Assembly (NCBI GenBank): GCA_964638245.1
Contig: CAZWZG010000097.1
Span: 1-11,490, forward strand
Source: CAZWZG01 sp964638245
GTDB taxonomy: Bacteria; Pseudomonadota; Alphaproteobacteria; Rhodobacterales; Rhodobacteraceae
Reading direction: 5' to 3'
Length of the DNA: 11,490 nucleotides
The first letter of the stretch is position 1, and each line of letters starts with the position of its first letter. The notes under the pieces are model-generated. The model was not told the origin of the DNA. It saw only the letters and a list, made by a program, of their open reading frames with translations, and did not search any database. The position numbers and the translations under genes were made by a program. Of the stretch, positions 1-6,007 are shown piece after piece.

Positions 1-58
1 GTGCGCGAAGCCGCACTGGCCTGCGGCGACGGGCCTATTCACAGCTAGAGGCAATCAG

Positions 59-463
59 ATGAGCGCCGCGCTGACACTTCTCGGCTTCAACGATGGCGAA
101 CCGGCGGGGATTGCCGCACCGGCTTTCCTCGCATGCTTCGGCTTGGCCGATGCCGATCCCGATGCAGACGCCCACGCGCTTCGCTACGGCAGCCAAAACG
201 CGTGCGACCTCTTTCTCGAGATGTCCGCCGACGGGGTCGTTGCGGCGACAGTAGACCGCCCCTCGTTGGCGGAGGCCTTCTGGGATGGCGTCGTGGCCGC
301 GCTCAAGGCCGGGCCCTACGCCGCTTTCATGAGCGACCAGCCGATCCTTTACGTCGGCCAGCCCGAAATGACGCAGGCGCTTCCATCCGATATGGTCGAG
401 GATTTCGAACGCGTCGTGCTCGTGGCCTCGGGTGCCGAGATGGCGCGCGCCGTCTCCGAATGA
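59..463 (+). CDS. Hypothetical 134-aa acidic protein
   Basis: I do not recognise this protein. It is acidic and alanine-rich, with no obvious signal peptide or membrane segment and two cysteines (residues 26 and 49). It looks cytoplasmic and globular, with alternating hydrophobic strands and helices such as FWDGVVAAL near residues 74-82 and the DFERVVLVASG stretch near the C-terminus. The ATG at 59 is preceded by AGAGG at a 7-nt spacing, which supports this start. The same frame stays open to the left edge of the window, however, so an upstream start outside the window cannot be excluded. Another frame across bases 1-48 ends in TAG and could be the tail of a preceding gene, which would put this gene 10 nt downstream in an operon. 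The next gene lies 203 bp away behind its own leader. Codon use resembles the neighbours. That this is a real gene is likely; its function is unknown. Confidence 0.7.
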   Translation: MSAALTLLGFNDGEPAGIAAPAFLACFGLADADPDADAHALRYGSQNACDLFLEMSADGVVAATVDRPSLAEAFWDGVVAALKAGPYAAFMSDQPILYVGQPEMTQALPSDMVEDFERVVLVASGAEMARAVSE

Positions 464-621
464 AGGGCTGCGGGCGACTCACGCGACATCACGCCCCCCT
501 TACGCCCAACACACATCCCCGTGCGCTCGCGCGTGAATACCGGTTTTGTGACAAGGGTTTAGACGCGCCCCAAGCGTAGGCTGCGACCATCCGGGCCGCT
601 TCATTGGGCCCCGGGGGATGA

Positions 622-642
622 GATGCCGAGCGTTTCGGCATC
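622..642 (+). promoter_or_regulatory. Leader hairpin upstream of the spondin-domain gene
   Basis: Eight-base arms GATGCCGA (622-629) and TCGGCATC (635-642) are perfect reverse complements around a 5-nt loop. The hairpin ends 13 nt before the GGAGG ribosome binding site (656-660) of the next gene. A G/C run (GGGCCCCGGGGG, 606-617) sits just upstream and could extend the structure. It is not followed by a T-run, so I read it as an mRNA leader structure (stability or translation control) rather than a terminator. A role is inferred only from position. Confidence 0.45.
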
Positions 643-666
643 CGCACCACAACTTGGAGGCTTGAT

Positions 667-1479
667 ATGAAGCTCATTGCAACGACCATGGCGGCGGCGC
701 TTTTGGCCGCTCCGGCGATCGCCGGAACCGTCAAGGTCACGATCACCAATAATAACGGACCCGAAGGCCTGTTCTATACGCCCTTCCTGACCGTCATTCA
801 CGACGGCAGCTACGTGCCGTTCGTCAACGGCGATGCCGCGTCGCCCGGCATCGAAGAACTGGCTGAGGTTGGCGGCACCGGCACCGCAGCGGCAGAGGCC
901 GTCGACGCCGCCGATCCGAACCGCATCATCCGCACGATCACCGACCCCGCAGGTGTGGGCGACCCCGGTGTCGGAGGCCCGCCAGTGTTTGACCCCGGCA
1001 ATGCGGTCTCCGAGGTTTTCCGGATCGGTGCGGACGCACAGTACATCACGCTTCTATCGATGATCATTCCGTCCAACGATACCTTCCTCGCCGCCACGTT
1101 CGACCTTTTTGACGATCTCGGAGAGCTGAATGTCGGCTCGTTCACGCTTGATCGGTTGAATGTCTATGACGCGGGGACCGAAGTGAACCAGTCTTTCGGA
1201 CAGGCCTTCAATCCCAGTGATGGCAACGGCCCGGGCACGCTCGGCGATCCAGAGAACGGGCTCATTCACCTGTCATCGGATGACGAATTGGCGACGCTTT
1301 TCGGGGAAACTGTTCCACCCTTTGCTGGTGGCTTCCTGACCAACCGGTCGGATGTCGATTTCTCCAATCTCGCTTCCGTCACAATCTCAGAAGTTCCATT
1401 GCCAGCCGCTGGTTGGGCGCTTCTGGCCGCGCTTGGGGGTATGGGCGCTTTCGCACGGCGTCGCCGTACCGCTGCTTAA
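667..1479 (+). CDS. Exported spondin-domain protein with VPLPA-CTERM sorting tail
   Basis: Length is 270 aa. Residues 1-19 form a signal peptide (MKLI start, Ala-rich core, AIA before Gly20). The mature part begins with a VKVTITNNN strand, followed by HDGSYVPF, a GDAASPGIEELAEVGG stretch, then the SMIIPSNDTFLA and YDAGTEVNQ blocks. These match the bacterial spondin_N-like family (extracellular, function mostly unknown). The last 28 residues are a textbook PEP-CTERM-type sorting signal of the VPLPA class: VPLPA at 243-247, a hydrophobic segment to about 263, then RRRR at 264-267. In this system an exosortase (XrtD for VPLPA, from family knowledge) cleaves at the motif and transfers the protein to an envelope or extracellular destination. 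No exosortase lies in this window. The start is set by GGAGG six bases before the ATG. The gene is monocistronic and ends at a shared bidirectional hairpin. The spondin assignment is from recognition of blocks; the sorting tail is clear. Confidence 0.88.
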   Translation: MKLIATTMAAALLAAPAIAGTVKVTITNNNGPEGLFYTPFLTVIHDGSYVPFVNGDAASPGIEELAEVGGTGTAAAEAVDAADPNRIIRTITDPAGVGDPGVGGPPVFDPGNAVSEVFRIGADAQYITLLSMIIPSNDTFLAATFDLFDDLGELNVGSFTLDRLNVYDAGTEVNQSFGQAFNPSDGNGPGTLGDPENGLIHLSSDDELATLFGETVPPFAGGFLTNRSDVDFSNLASVTISEVPLPAAGWALLAALGGMGAFARRRRTAA

Positions 1480-1488
1480 CCAAACCGG

Positions 1489-1512
1489 TAGGGTGCGCTT
1501 TTGCGCGCCCTA
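1489..1512. terminator. Bidirectional terminator hairpin between convergent genes
   Basis: Ten-base arms TAGGGTGCGC (1489-1498) and GCGCGCCCTA (1503-1512) pair with one G-U wobble around a TTTT loop. The hairpin lies 10 nt after the stop of the exported spondin-domain gene and overlaps the TAG stop codon of the convergent 109-aa gene (CTA at 1510-1512). No strong T-run follows on either side, which is common for GC-rich alphaproteobacterial terminators. Termination in both directions is inferred from its position. Confidence 0.7.
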
Positions 1513-1839
1513 CTGTTCGGACCAACACGTCCATTGGGTAAAGGCACCAACGCAGCGTAGTGCAGGCGACCCTGCAAGATCCACCCGTGCCTCAAGGGCC
1601 ACATAGAAGTCTGCCGACTGGATCTCCATCCCGGACCGGATAACGCGCGCGCACCCATCAGCATTCACCGAACAAAGCACCTTCAACGTTCCCGACAGGA
1701 CGTCATCCTCGCGATTGACCGAAAGATCGGCGGCCGCGCGCGTCAGGTCTTCGGTAATCTTGTCTTCCAAGGCGGGCACATCCGGCTTTAGGGCAAACGC
1801 CGCTATCGCCAGCACCACCAGAAACGCCAGCCACTTCAC
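1510..1839 (-). CDS. Small exported/membrane-anchored protein with four cysteines
   Basis: Length is 109 aa; family not recognised. Residues 2-17 (KWLAFLVVLAIAAFAL) form a hydrophobic N-terminal segment, either an uncleaved anchor or a signal peptide. The remaining part holds four cysteines at 56, 63, 96 and 105 (C-x6-C and C-x8-C), consistent with two disulfides in a periplasmic domain. The start is GTG at 1839-1837, overlapping the TGA stop of the upstream GntR-type regulator by four bases (GTGA). That is a classic translational coupling arrangement and decides the start. The gene is therefore the last member of a minus-strand operon, and its stop codon lies inside the shared terminator hairpin. 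The upstream regulator might control it, but nothing in the protein says what it does. Confidence 0.72.
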   Translation of the reverse strand: MKWLAFLVVLAIAAFALKPDVPALEDKITEDLTRAAADLSVNREDDVLSGTLKVLCSVNADGCARVIRSGMEIQSADFYVALEARVDLAGSPALRCVGAFTQWTCWSEQ

Positions 1840-2498
1840 GTCACCAGCATCCGCAACCCTTGCGTGACATCCGTGCGTACCGCCAATCGCAGCCCGGGCT
1901 CATCACCGGCGCGCAAGGCGGAGACGATCATCCTGTGATGGGGCGGCAACTCGGTACGATTCATTTTGCCATAAAGCGCGCGCATCGTCGGCCCTAGCTG
2001 GAGCCAGATGGTTTCCGCTGTGGCCAGCATCACAGGGGCCTGGGCACGCAGATAAAGCGTGCGATGAAACTCAAGGTTCAGCCGGATGTAACCGACCGCA
2101 TCCCCGTGGGCGATGACCTCGGCAATGTTGGCGTTGATCGCCTGAAGCCGGTCGATCAGCGCGTTATGGGCGCGCGGGAGTGCTCGGCTGGCCAGTTCGG
2201 GTTCGATCAACGCACGCAATGACGCCAGCTCTTCAATCCGTTCGCCCGACAGCTCTGGTGTCAGCGCGCGACCTGTGGGCGTCAGCGTCAGCGCGCCTTC
2301 CGCCGCCAGCCGCCGCAGCGCTTCGCGCGCCGGGGTCATCGAAACATCGAACTCTGCGCCAATGCCGCGCAAGGTCAGCGCGGTTCCCGGCGCCAGCGCC
2401 CCGTGCATGATGCGGCTGCGCAGGCTGCGATAGACCCGATCATGGGCCGCAGCGGTCTCGGTGGTTTTGGCTTGGATCAACATGCCCCATCGAATCAC
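1836..2498 (-). CDS. GntR-family transcriptional regulator with FCD ligand domain
   Basis: Length is 220 aa from GTG at 2498, or 215 aa from ATG at 2483; no strong ribosome binding site decides between them. Residues about 20-81 are the GntR winged helix-turn-helix (VYRSLRSRIMHGALAPGT, then the recognition helix around SMTPAREALRRLAAEG). Residues about 87-215 are the all-helical FCD domain of the FadR subfamily, which binds small carboxylates and usually a metal. Of the four usual metal ligands, His145 (in NLEFH) and His188 (in HHRMI) are visible. The expected Asp is Asn141 and the expected last His is Asp210, so the metal site is altered. It lies 15 or 30 nt downstream of the metallopeptidase gene and overlaps the 109-aa gene. 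Regulators of this family commonly control catabolic genes, but none is adjacent here, so the target is unknown. Confidence 0.9.
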   Translation of the reverse strand: MIRWGMLIQAKTTETAAAHDRVYRSLRSRIMHGALAPGTALTLRGIGAEFDVSMTPAREALRRLAAEGALTLTPTGRALTPELSGERIEELASLRALIEPELASRALPRAHNALIDRLQAINANIAEVIAHGDAVGYIRLNLEFHRTLYLRAQAPVMLATAETIWLQLGPTMRALYGKMNRTELPPHHRMIVSALRAGDEPGLRLAVRTDVTQGLRMLVT

Positions 2499-2513
2499 GC
2501 GCCGCCGCGCGGG

Positions 2514-3203
2514 TCAATCGCGGAAGCGATACCGATGCAGGCCCGGCCCATGCTCGCGAAGCCAGGCGCTGGCGCGTTTGTGATCGGGATACAGCGCTTC
2601 GACCTGCGCCCAGAACGCTGGCGAGTGATCCATGTGCTTTAGATGCGCGACCTCATGGGCGGCGACATAGTCGAGGATCTCGGGCGGAGCGAGGATCAGC
2701 CGCCATGACAACATGATGCCCCCCTTCGTCGTGCAGGACCCCCAACGCGAGCGTGTGTCTCGAAAGCTTAGCCGCGATGCGGTTCGACCGAGGACGCGAG
2801 CGTATTTCTCGACAGCGGCACTCCCTCGATCGCGGGCCCGGGCTTTCAAAAAGGCCTCCACCGCTGCGCCGGTTCCATGGCGAGGCGCGAATAGTACGTC
2901 GTCAGCGAGGTGCACACGTCGCCCCTCGGCAATCTCCAACGTCACCATGCCCCCCTCAACAGGCAGCTTGACCCCATGGCCAACCCGCACCGGATCCTCT
3001 TGCCGCCCTAATTGCATCCGCAGCCACTCTTCGCGCGTCGCCGCAAAATCCAGGGCGTCTTGCTCCTTGACCCAAGCCGGTCGCGTCAACGTCACCCGCC
3101 CATCCAGCGACGACACGCGCAACGACAAGCGCCGCGCGCGCTTTGACACACGCAGCACCAGCGGGATCGGCGGTGAGCCTATTGTTGCAGCACCCTCTTG
3201 CAT
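2514..3203 (-). CDS. YgjP-like (M48/WelM-type) zinc metallopeptidase-domain protein
   Basis: Length is 229 aa with the ATG at 3203. The C-terminal half carries the family signature: RWGSC at 153-157, the zinc motif HEVAH at 183-187 with His183, Glu184 (catalytic) and His187, and a third ligand His193 in MDHSPAFW. The N-terminal half (residues about 13-110) has the beta-rich LVLRVSKRARRLSLRVS segment typical of YgjP-like proteins. Members are cytoplasmic putative metal-dependent hydrolases; the substrate is not established. The reading frame is open upstream to 3347, but a longer start would overlap the divergent FYDLN-acid gene, and its extra 48 residues do not resemble the family, so I use Met at 3203. 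A GGAGG lies 13 nt upstream, rather far. It is probably first in a minus-strand operon with the GntR regulator, which starts 15-30 nt downstream. Confidence 0.87.
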   Translation of the reverse strand: MQEGAATIGSPPIPLVLRVSKRARRLSLRVSSLDGRVTLTRPAWVKEQDALDFAATREEWLRMQLGRQEDPVRVGHGVKLPVEGGMVTLEIAEGRRVHLADDVLFAPRHGTGAAVEAFLKARARDRGSAAVEKYARVLGRTASRLSFRDTRSRWGSCTTKGGIMLSWRLILAPPEILDYVAAHEVAHLKHMDHSPAFWAQVEALYPDHKRASAWLREHGPGLHRYRFRD

Positions 3204-3321
3204 GGCCGAGCCATAGCCTCCACACCCGCTGGGGAAAAGGCCCTGACAAAATGCTTTACAGCAGCCATCCCATATGGCACGTCGCGGCCTCAATCCGAGC
3301 ACGGCACAGAAAGGGACGCCC

Positions 3322-3648
3322 ATGCCCAAAGAAGAATGGGGAACCAAGCGAGTTTGCCCGACAACCGGTAAGCGTTTCTATGACCTTGGCCGGGATCCGA
3401 TCGTGAGCCCGTACACAGGCGAAGTTGTGACCATCGACACTGGCAAAACGAGCCGGACGATGGTGGCCGACAAGGCCGACGCACAGTCCAAATCCAAGGT
3501 CGAGGAAGACGAAGACGTGGTCCTCGAGGATGACGACGACGATACAGATGTCGATCTGGGCGATGACGTTCTCGAAGAAGACGACGACAACGATGACGTC
3601 TCGCTTGACGAGATCGCCGACGTCGCCAGCGACGACGACGACACCTAA
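3322..3648 (+). CDS. FYDLN-acid (TIGR02300) family protein with poly-acidic tail
   Basis: Length is 108 aa. The N-terminal block MPKEEWGTKRVCPTTGKRFY (residues 1-20), followed by DLGRDPIVSPYTGE (21-34), is the conserved domain of the TIGR02300/FYDLN_acid family, found across Alphaproteobacteria with unknown function. The C-terminal tail (residues 61-108) is almost purely acidic: 29 of 48 residues are Asp or Glu. This suggests a disordered, nucleic-acid-mimicking or cation-binding segment. The name-giving FYDLN is FYDLG here (Gly23). Only one cysteine (Cys12) remains at positions where, as I recall, some relatives have CxxC pairs. The start at 3322 fits the family N-terminus and has AAGGGA about six bases upstream; an in-frame ATG at 3274 is too early. 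The gene sits just upstream of tRNA-Ala, an arrangement I recall from related genomes. Confidence 0.92.
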   Translation: MPKEEWGTKRVCPTTGKRFYDLGRDPIVSPYTGEVVTIDTGKTSRTMVADKADAQSKSKVEEDEDVVLEDDDDDTDVDLGDDVLEEDDDNDDVSLDEIADVASDDDDT

Positions 3649-3660
3649 CAAACCTCTTGC

Positions 3661-3678
3661 GGCAGGCGCGCGCCTGCC
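3661..3678 (+). terminator. Perfect 18-bp palindrome, probable terminator hairpin
   Basis: GGCAGGCGCGCGCCTGCC is its own reverse complement. As RNA it forms a 7-bp GC stem with a GCGC loop, starting 12 nt after the stop of the FYDLN-acid gene and 44 nt before the tRNA. No T-run follows (CTAGAG), so factor-independent termination may be weak. Alternatively it could bind a dimeric protein. Position favours a terminator. Confidence 0.55.
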
Positions 3679-3722
3679 CTAGAGACATTGCGCAGCGCGC
3701 CAGACCCAAGCGCTGCCGGTTC

Positions 3723-3798
<76 letters not shown>

Positions 3799-3987
3799 AA
3801 CCCTTCGTTTCGATCCGCCATTTAACTGCGTTCGTGCCACAAGCAGGTCACCGGATCCAAAAACCTGCCGAATTTCCGCGCAATCCATCGAATTTCTTCA
3901 TCATTAAGTTTCGATGCTTGCCTTGTTGCCAAAGCCAGCGCGCCGCATACTCAAAACTACCACGCGTCAAGAAGTCCTAGCGGATAT

Positions 3988-4209
3988 GTGCCCATGGCGA
4001 TGGATGAAGTCGAAAGCAGCGACGCCTGGACCAGGGCGGACGACGCGTTCTCGCGAATGCGCTGGATGCCTTTGGTCCTGGCCGACATGCGCGACTATGC
4101 GCGCGAGCGCGGCCAGGACGAAATTGCTGACGAGATCGATGCCTGCCTCAAGCAGATCGATGCGATCCTGAAGCTGCACGAAGTGCCCACTACCGACCTC
4201 GAACAATAA
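3988..4209 (+). CDS. Small hypothetical helical protein (71-73 aa)
   Basis: I do not recognise a named family. The protein is soluble, strongly charged and mostly helical by composition (ADDAFSRMRWMPLVLADM, then ARERGQDEIADEIDACLKQI), with acidic and basic residues alternating as in a short coiled or helical bundle. It has a single cysteine and no signal peptide. Starts at GTG 3988, ATG 3994 and ATG 4000 are all in frame. AGCGGA upstream is a weak ribosome binding site that best suits the ATG at 3994. It sits alone between the tRNA and the downstream dehydrogenase, 59 bp before the latter. Coding is supported by codon bias and amino-acid composition rather than by homology that I can name. 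Confidence 0.6.
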   Translation: MPMAMDEVESSDAWTRADDAFSRMRWMPLVLADMRDYARERGQDEIADEIDACLKQIDAILKLHEVPTTDLEQ

Positions 4210-4268
4210 TCGCGCCCGCTTTACTCTCAGTGCGCCAATTGTAACTCTGGCTACGGGAGGGCCGACCA

Positions 4269-5018
4269 ATGCGCCTTGGTGGAAAGACAGCAATCGTAAC
4301 TGGAGCCGCATCTGGGTTCGGTCTTGGCATCGCCCAATGCATGCTCAACGAAGGCGCGCGGGTCGTCTTTGCCGACCTGAACGCCGACGGGGCCAGCGAT
4401 GCGGCCGCCGATCACGGTGAGAACGCAATCGCAATCGGCGTCGATGTGTCGGACGGGACGTCCGTCAGCCAAGCCTTTGAACGCGCAAAGGTCCACTTCG
4501 GGCAGGTCGACATCGTGGTCAACAATGCTGGCATCAGCCATCGCAACCAGCCGGTTCTCGACGTTGACTATGAGACGATGCAGCGTCTCTTTCGCGTCAA
4601 CGTCGACAGCATCTACCACATGACCCAAGCCGCCGTGCCGCACTGGCGCACGATTGGCGGGGGCGTGATGATCAATGTCGGCTCTACTGCCGCCATCCGC
4701 CCGCGCCCGGGACTGACCTGGTACAACGCCACCAAGGGCGCGGTGCACACGATGACGAAATCGCTGGCGCTGGATTTTGCGCCCGACAACATCCGCGTCT
4801 GCGCCATCGCCCCTGTGCTGGGCGCAACAGGGTTGATGGAAACCTTCATGGGCAAACCCGACACCCCAGAAGCACGCGAAGGATTCTTGGCCACCGTCCC
4901 CTTGGGCCGCCTCTCAACGCCTCAGGACATCGGTAACGCCGCGGTCTATCTTGCGTCAGATGAAGCATGCTTTCTCACCGGCGTTATTCTTGAGGTGGAT
5001 GGCGGCCGCACGATCTGA
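4269..5018 (+). CDS. Short-chain dehydrogenase/reductase (classical SDR, 249 aa)
   Basis: This is a classical SDR oxidoreductase of usual length. The nucleotide-binding TGAASGFG motif is at 11-18, Asp36 ends the second strand (FADLN) and points to NAD preference, and NNAG is at 85-88. The catalytic tetrad Asn111, Ser139, Tyr152 and Lys156 (YNATK) is complete. The C-terminus has the TGVILEVDGGR block common to FabG-like and sugar or alcohol dehydrogenases. The usual PG after the sixth strand is replaced by APVLGATGLM, as in a subfamily often labelled 3-oxoacyl-ACP reductase or glucose 1-dehydrogenase. Substrate cannot be told from sequence. A strong GGGAGG lies nine bases upstream of the ATG. 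The gene is probably monocistronic, and a hairpin follows 43 nt after the stop. Confidence 0.93.
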   Translation: MRLGGKTAIVTGAASGFGLGIAQCMLNEGARVVFADLNADGASDAAADHGENAIAIGVDVSDGTSVSQAFERAKVHFGQVDIVVNNAGISHRNQPVLDVDYETMQRLFRVNVDSIYHMTQAAVPHWRTIGGGVMINVGSTAAIRPRPGLTWYNATKGAVHTMTKSLALDFAPDNIRVCAIAPVLGATGLMETFMGKPDTPEAREGFLATVPLGRLSTPQDIGNAAVYLASDEACFLTGVILEVDGGRTI

Positions 5019-5061
5019 GCCGGTCCACGCTCCTTCATCTGGACACAAATATCCCGGGGGT

Positions 5062-5079
5062 TTGGGGGCTGGCCCCCAA
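5062..5079. terminator. Hairpin between convergent SDR and adenosyltransferase genes
   Basis: TTGGGGGC (5062-5069) and GCCCCCAA (5072-5079) are perfect inverted arms; as RNA this gives a 7-bp stem with a CTGG loop. It lies 43 nt after the stop of the SDR and 4 nt beyond the stop of the convergent adenosyltransferase, so it can serve both. The preceding ATCCCGGGGG (5051-5060) together with this hairpin resembles a GC-rich element that I recall downstream of genes in related bacteria (see findings). Confidence 0.65.
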
Positions 5080-5083
5080 TGGC

Positions 5084-5656
5084 TTACCGGTTTGCGCCCG
5101 GCACCCACAGCACGTCATCGGCGCCATCGTTATTGGCCACGCGCCCGGCCACGAAAAACCAGTCCGACAAACGATTGAGGTATTTGACCGCCGCCGGATT
5201 GATCGCCTCAACCGTGGCCAATTCCACCGAAAGGCGCTCAGCGCGCCGCGCAACCGTACGACACAAATGCAAATGCGCCGCCAGAACGCTGCCACCGGGC
5301 AGAATGAAGGATTTCAGCGGCGGAATGTCCTTGTTCATGACGTCAATCTCGGCCTCAAGCCGCTCAACCTGCGCATCCACCATCCGCAGCGGCGGGTACT
5401 CCGCCTCGGCATCTTTCTCCATGTCCGGCACACACAGGTCCGCGCCCAGATCAAAAAGATCGTTCTGGATCCGTCCAAGTGCTACATCCATGTCCCCATC
5501 CGCATGAAGTCGCGCCAACCCGAGCGTCGCGTTCAACTCATCGGCTGTTCCATAGGCCGACACGCGCAACGCATGCTTGGCCACACGCGCGCCGTTGCCG
5601 AGCGACGTTTCCCCGGCATCCCCGGTTTTCGTGTAAATCTTGTTCAGGACAACCAT
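5084..5656 (-). CDS. Cob(I)yrinic acid a,c-diamide adenosyltransferase, PduO type
   Basis: Length is 190 aa, typical for the family. The enzyme transfers the 5'-deoxyadenosyl group of ATP to cob(I)alamin to give adenosylcobalamin, in the cytoplasm. Signatures are all present: YTKTGDAGETSL at 8-19 (ATP binding), RVSAYGTADELN at 31-42, FILPGG at 117-122, CRTVARRAERL at 132-142, and NRLSDWFF at 161-168. This distinguishes it from the unrelated CobA/CobO fold, although genome annotations often attach cobO to it. The ATG at 5656 has AAGGAGG eight bases upstream, inside the end of the preceding twin-helix gene, whose stop is one base away (TGACATG). The two are therefore translated from one message. 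No other cobalamin gene is in the window. Confidence 0.96.
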   Translation of the reverse strand: MVVLNKIYTKTGDAGETSLGNGARVAKHALRVSAYGTADELNATLGLARLHADGDMDVALGRIQNDLFDLGADLCVPDMEKDAEAEYPPLRMVDAQVERLEAEIDVMNKDIPPLKSFILPGGSVLAAHLHLCRTVARRAERLSVELATVEAINPAAVKYLNRLSDWFFVAGRVANNDGADDVLWVPGANR

Positions 5657-5657
5657 G

Positions 5658-5864
5658 TCAGCCGCCTCCTTGCCTTATCGCGACGAACAAAAGGATCAGG
5701 GCCACAGCCACGGCCTGCGCAATGATGCGATAGCGCATGATCCGGTTGGCGTGCTTGCGGTTGAACTCGCCGCCCTTGGCAAACCCGCCAATGCCGGTCA
5801 GCAGAATGCCCAGCACGATCAAAACCGCGACTGCGACTACCCAGAATAACGGATCATCGGCCAT
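5658..5864 (-). CDS. Twin transmembrane helix small protein (HIG1-like)
   Basis: Length is 68 aa. Two hydrophobic helices (about residues 7-29, WVVAVAVLIVLGILLTGIGG, and 46-63, RIIAQAVAVALILLFVAI) flank a positively charged loop with the GGEFNRKHANRIMRYRI block. This is the signature of the bacterial HIG1-domain/twin-helix family. Mitochondrial HIG1 relatives are respiratory-complex accessory factors; the bacterial role is less clear, and a link to respiration is inference. The start at 5864 has GGGGAG five bases upstream. The gene is first in a two-gene operon with the adenosyltransferase, separated by a single base. As I recall, this pairing recurs in related genomes. Confidence 0.9.
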   Translation of the reverse strand: MADDPLFWVVAVAVLIVLGILLTGIGGFAKGGEFNRKHANRIMRYRIIAQAVAVALILLFVAIRQGGG

Positions 5865-5956
5865 GTCTTCTCCCCTTTGGCCTCCACATAAGGCTTGGGT
5901 CTGGAAATGCGAGAGTTGGGTCAGACAAACCTACGATCGGCGGGCCGCGAAAGGAC

Positions 5957-5980
5957 TGGCCTTGGGGCGTGCCAAGGCCA
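5957..5980 (-). terminator. Hairpin after the LysR gene
   Basis: TGGCCTTGG (5957-5965) and CCAAGGCCA (5972-5980) are perfect 9-bp arms around a 6-nt loop. The hairpin lies 28 nt beyond the stop of the minus-strand LysR regulator and before the minus-strand twin-helix gene. On the minus strand it is followed by GTCCTTTC, a short and imperfect T-run. A transcription terminator for the regulator is the simplest reading. Confidence 0.6.
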
Positions 5981-6007
5981 ATGCCATCAGTACGCTCCAC
6001 CAAACAG

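Noticed and set aside
1..48. Fifteen in-frame codons ending in TAG, possible tail of an upstream gene
   Set aside because: Too short to judge; another frame is equally open here and continues into the 134-aa gene, so I did not list it as a feature.
3204..3347. 48-residue N-terminal extension of the metallopeptidase
   Set aside because: It would overlap the start of the divergent FYDLN-acid gene and is Cys/Gly-rich, unlike the family N-terminus.
3481..3645. GAC/GAT-rich repetitive DNA considered as a tandem repeat
   Set aside because: It is explained by the poly-acidic protein tail; no fixed repeat unit is maintained.
3799..3987. About 190 bp after the tRNA, less GC-rich than its surroundings, considered as an attachment site or island boundary
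   Set aside because: I see no repeat of the tRNA 3' end, no integrase and no mobile gene downstream; it looks like plain intergenic DNA.
4220..4247. TTTACT-16-TAACTC as a promoter for the first SDR
   Set aside because: The match to consensus is weak and nothing else supports it.
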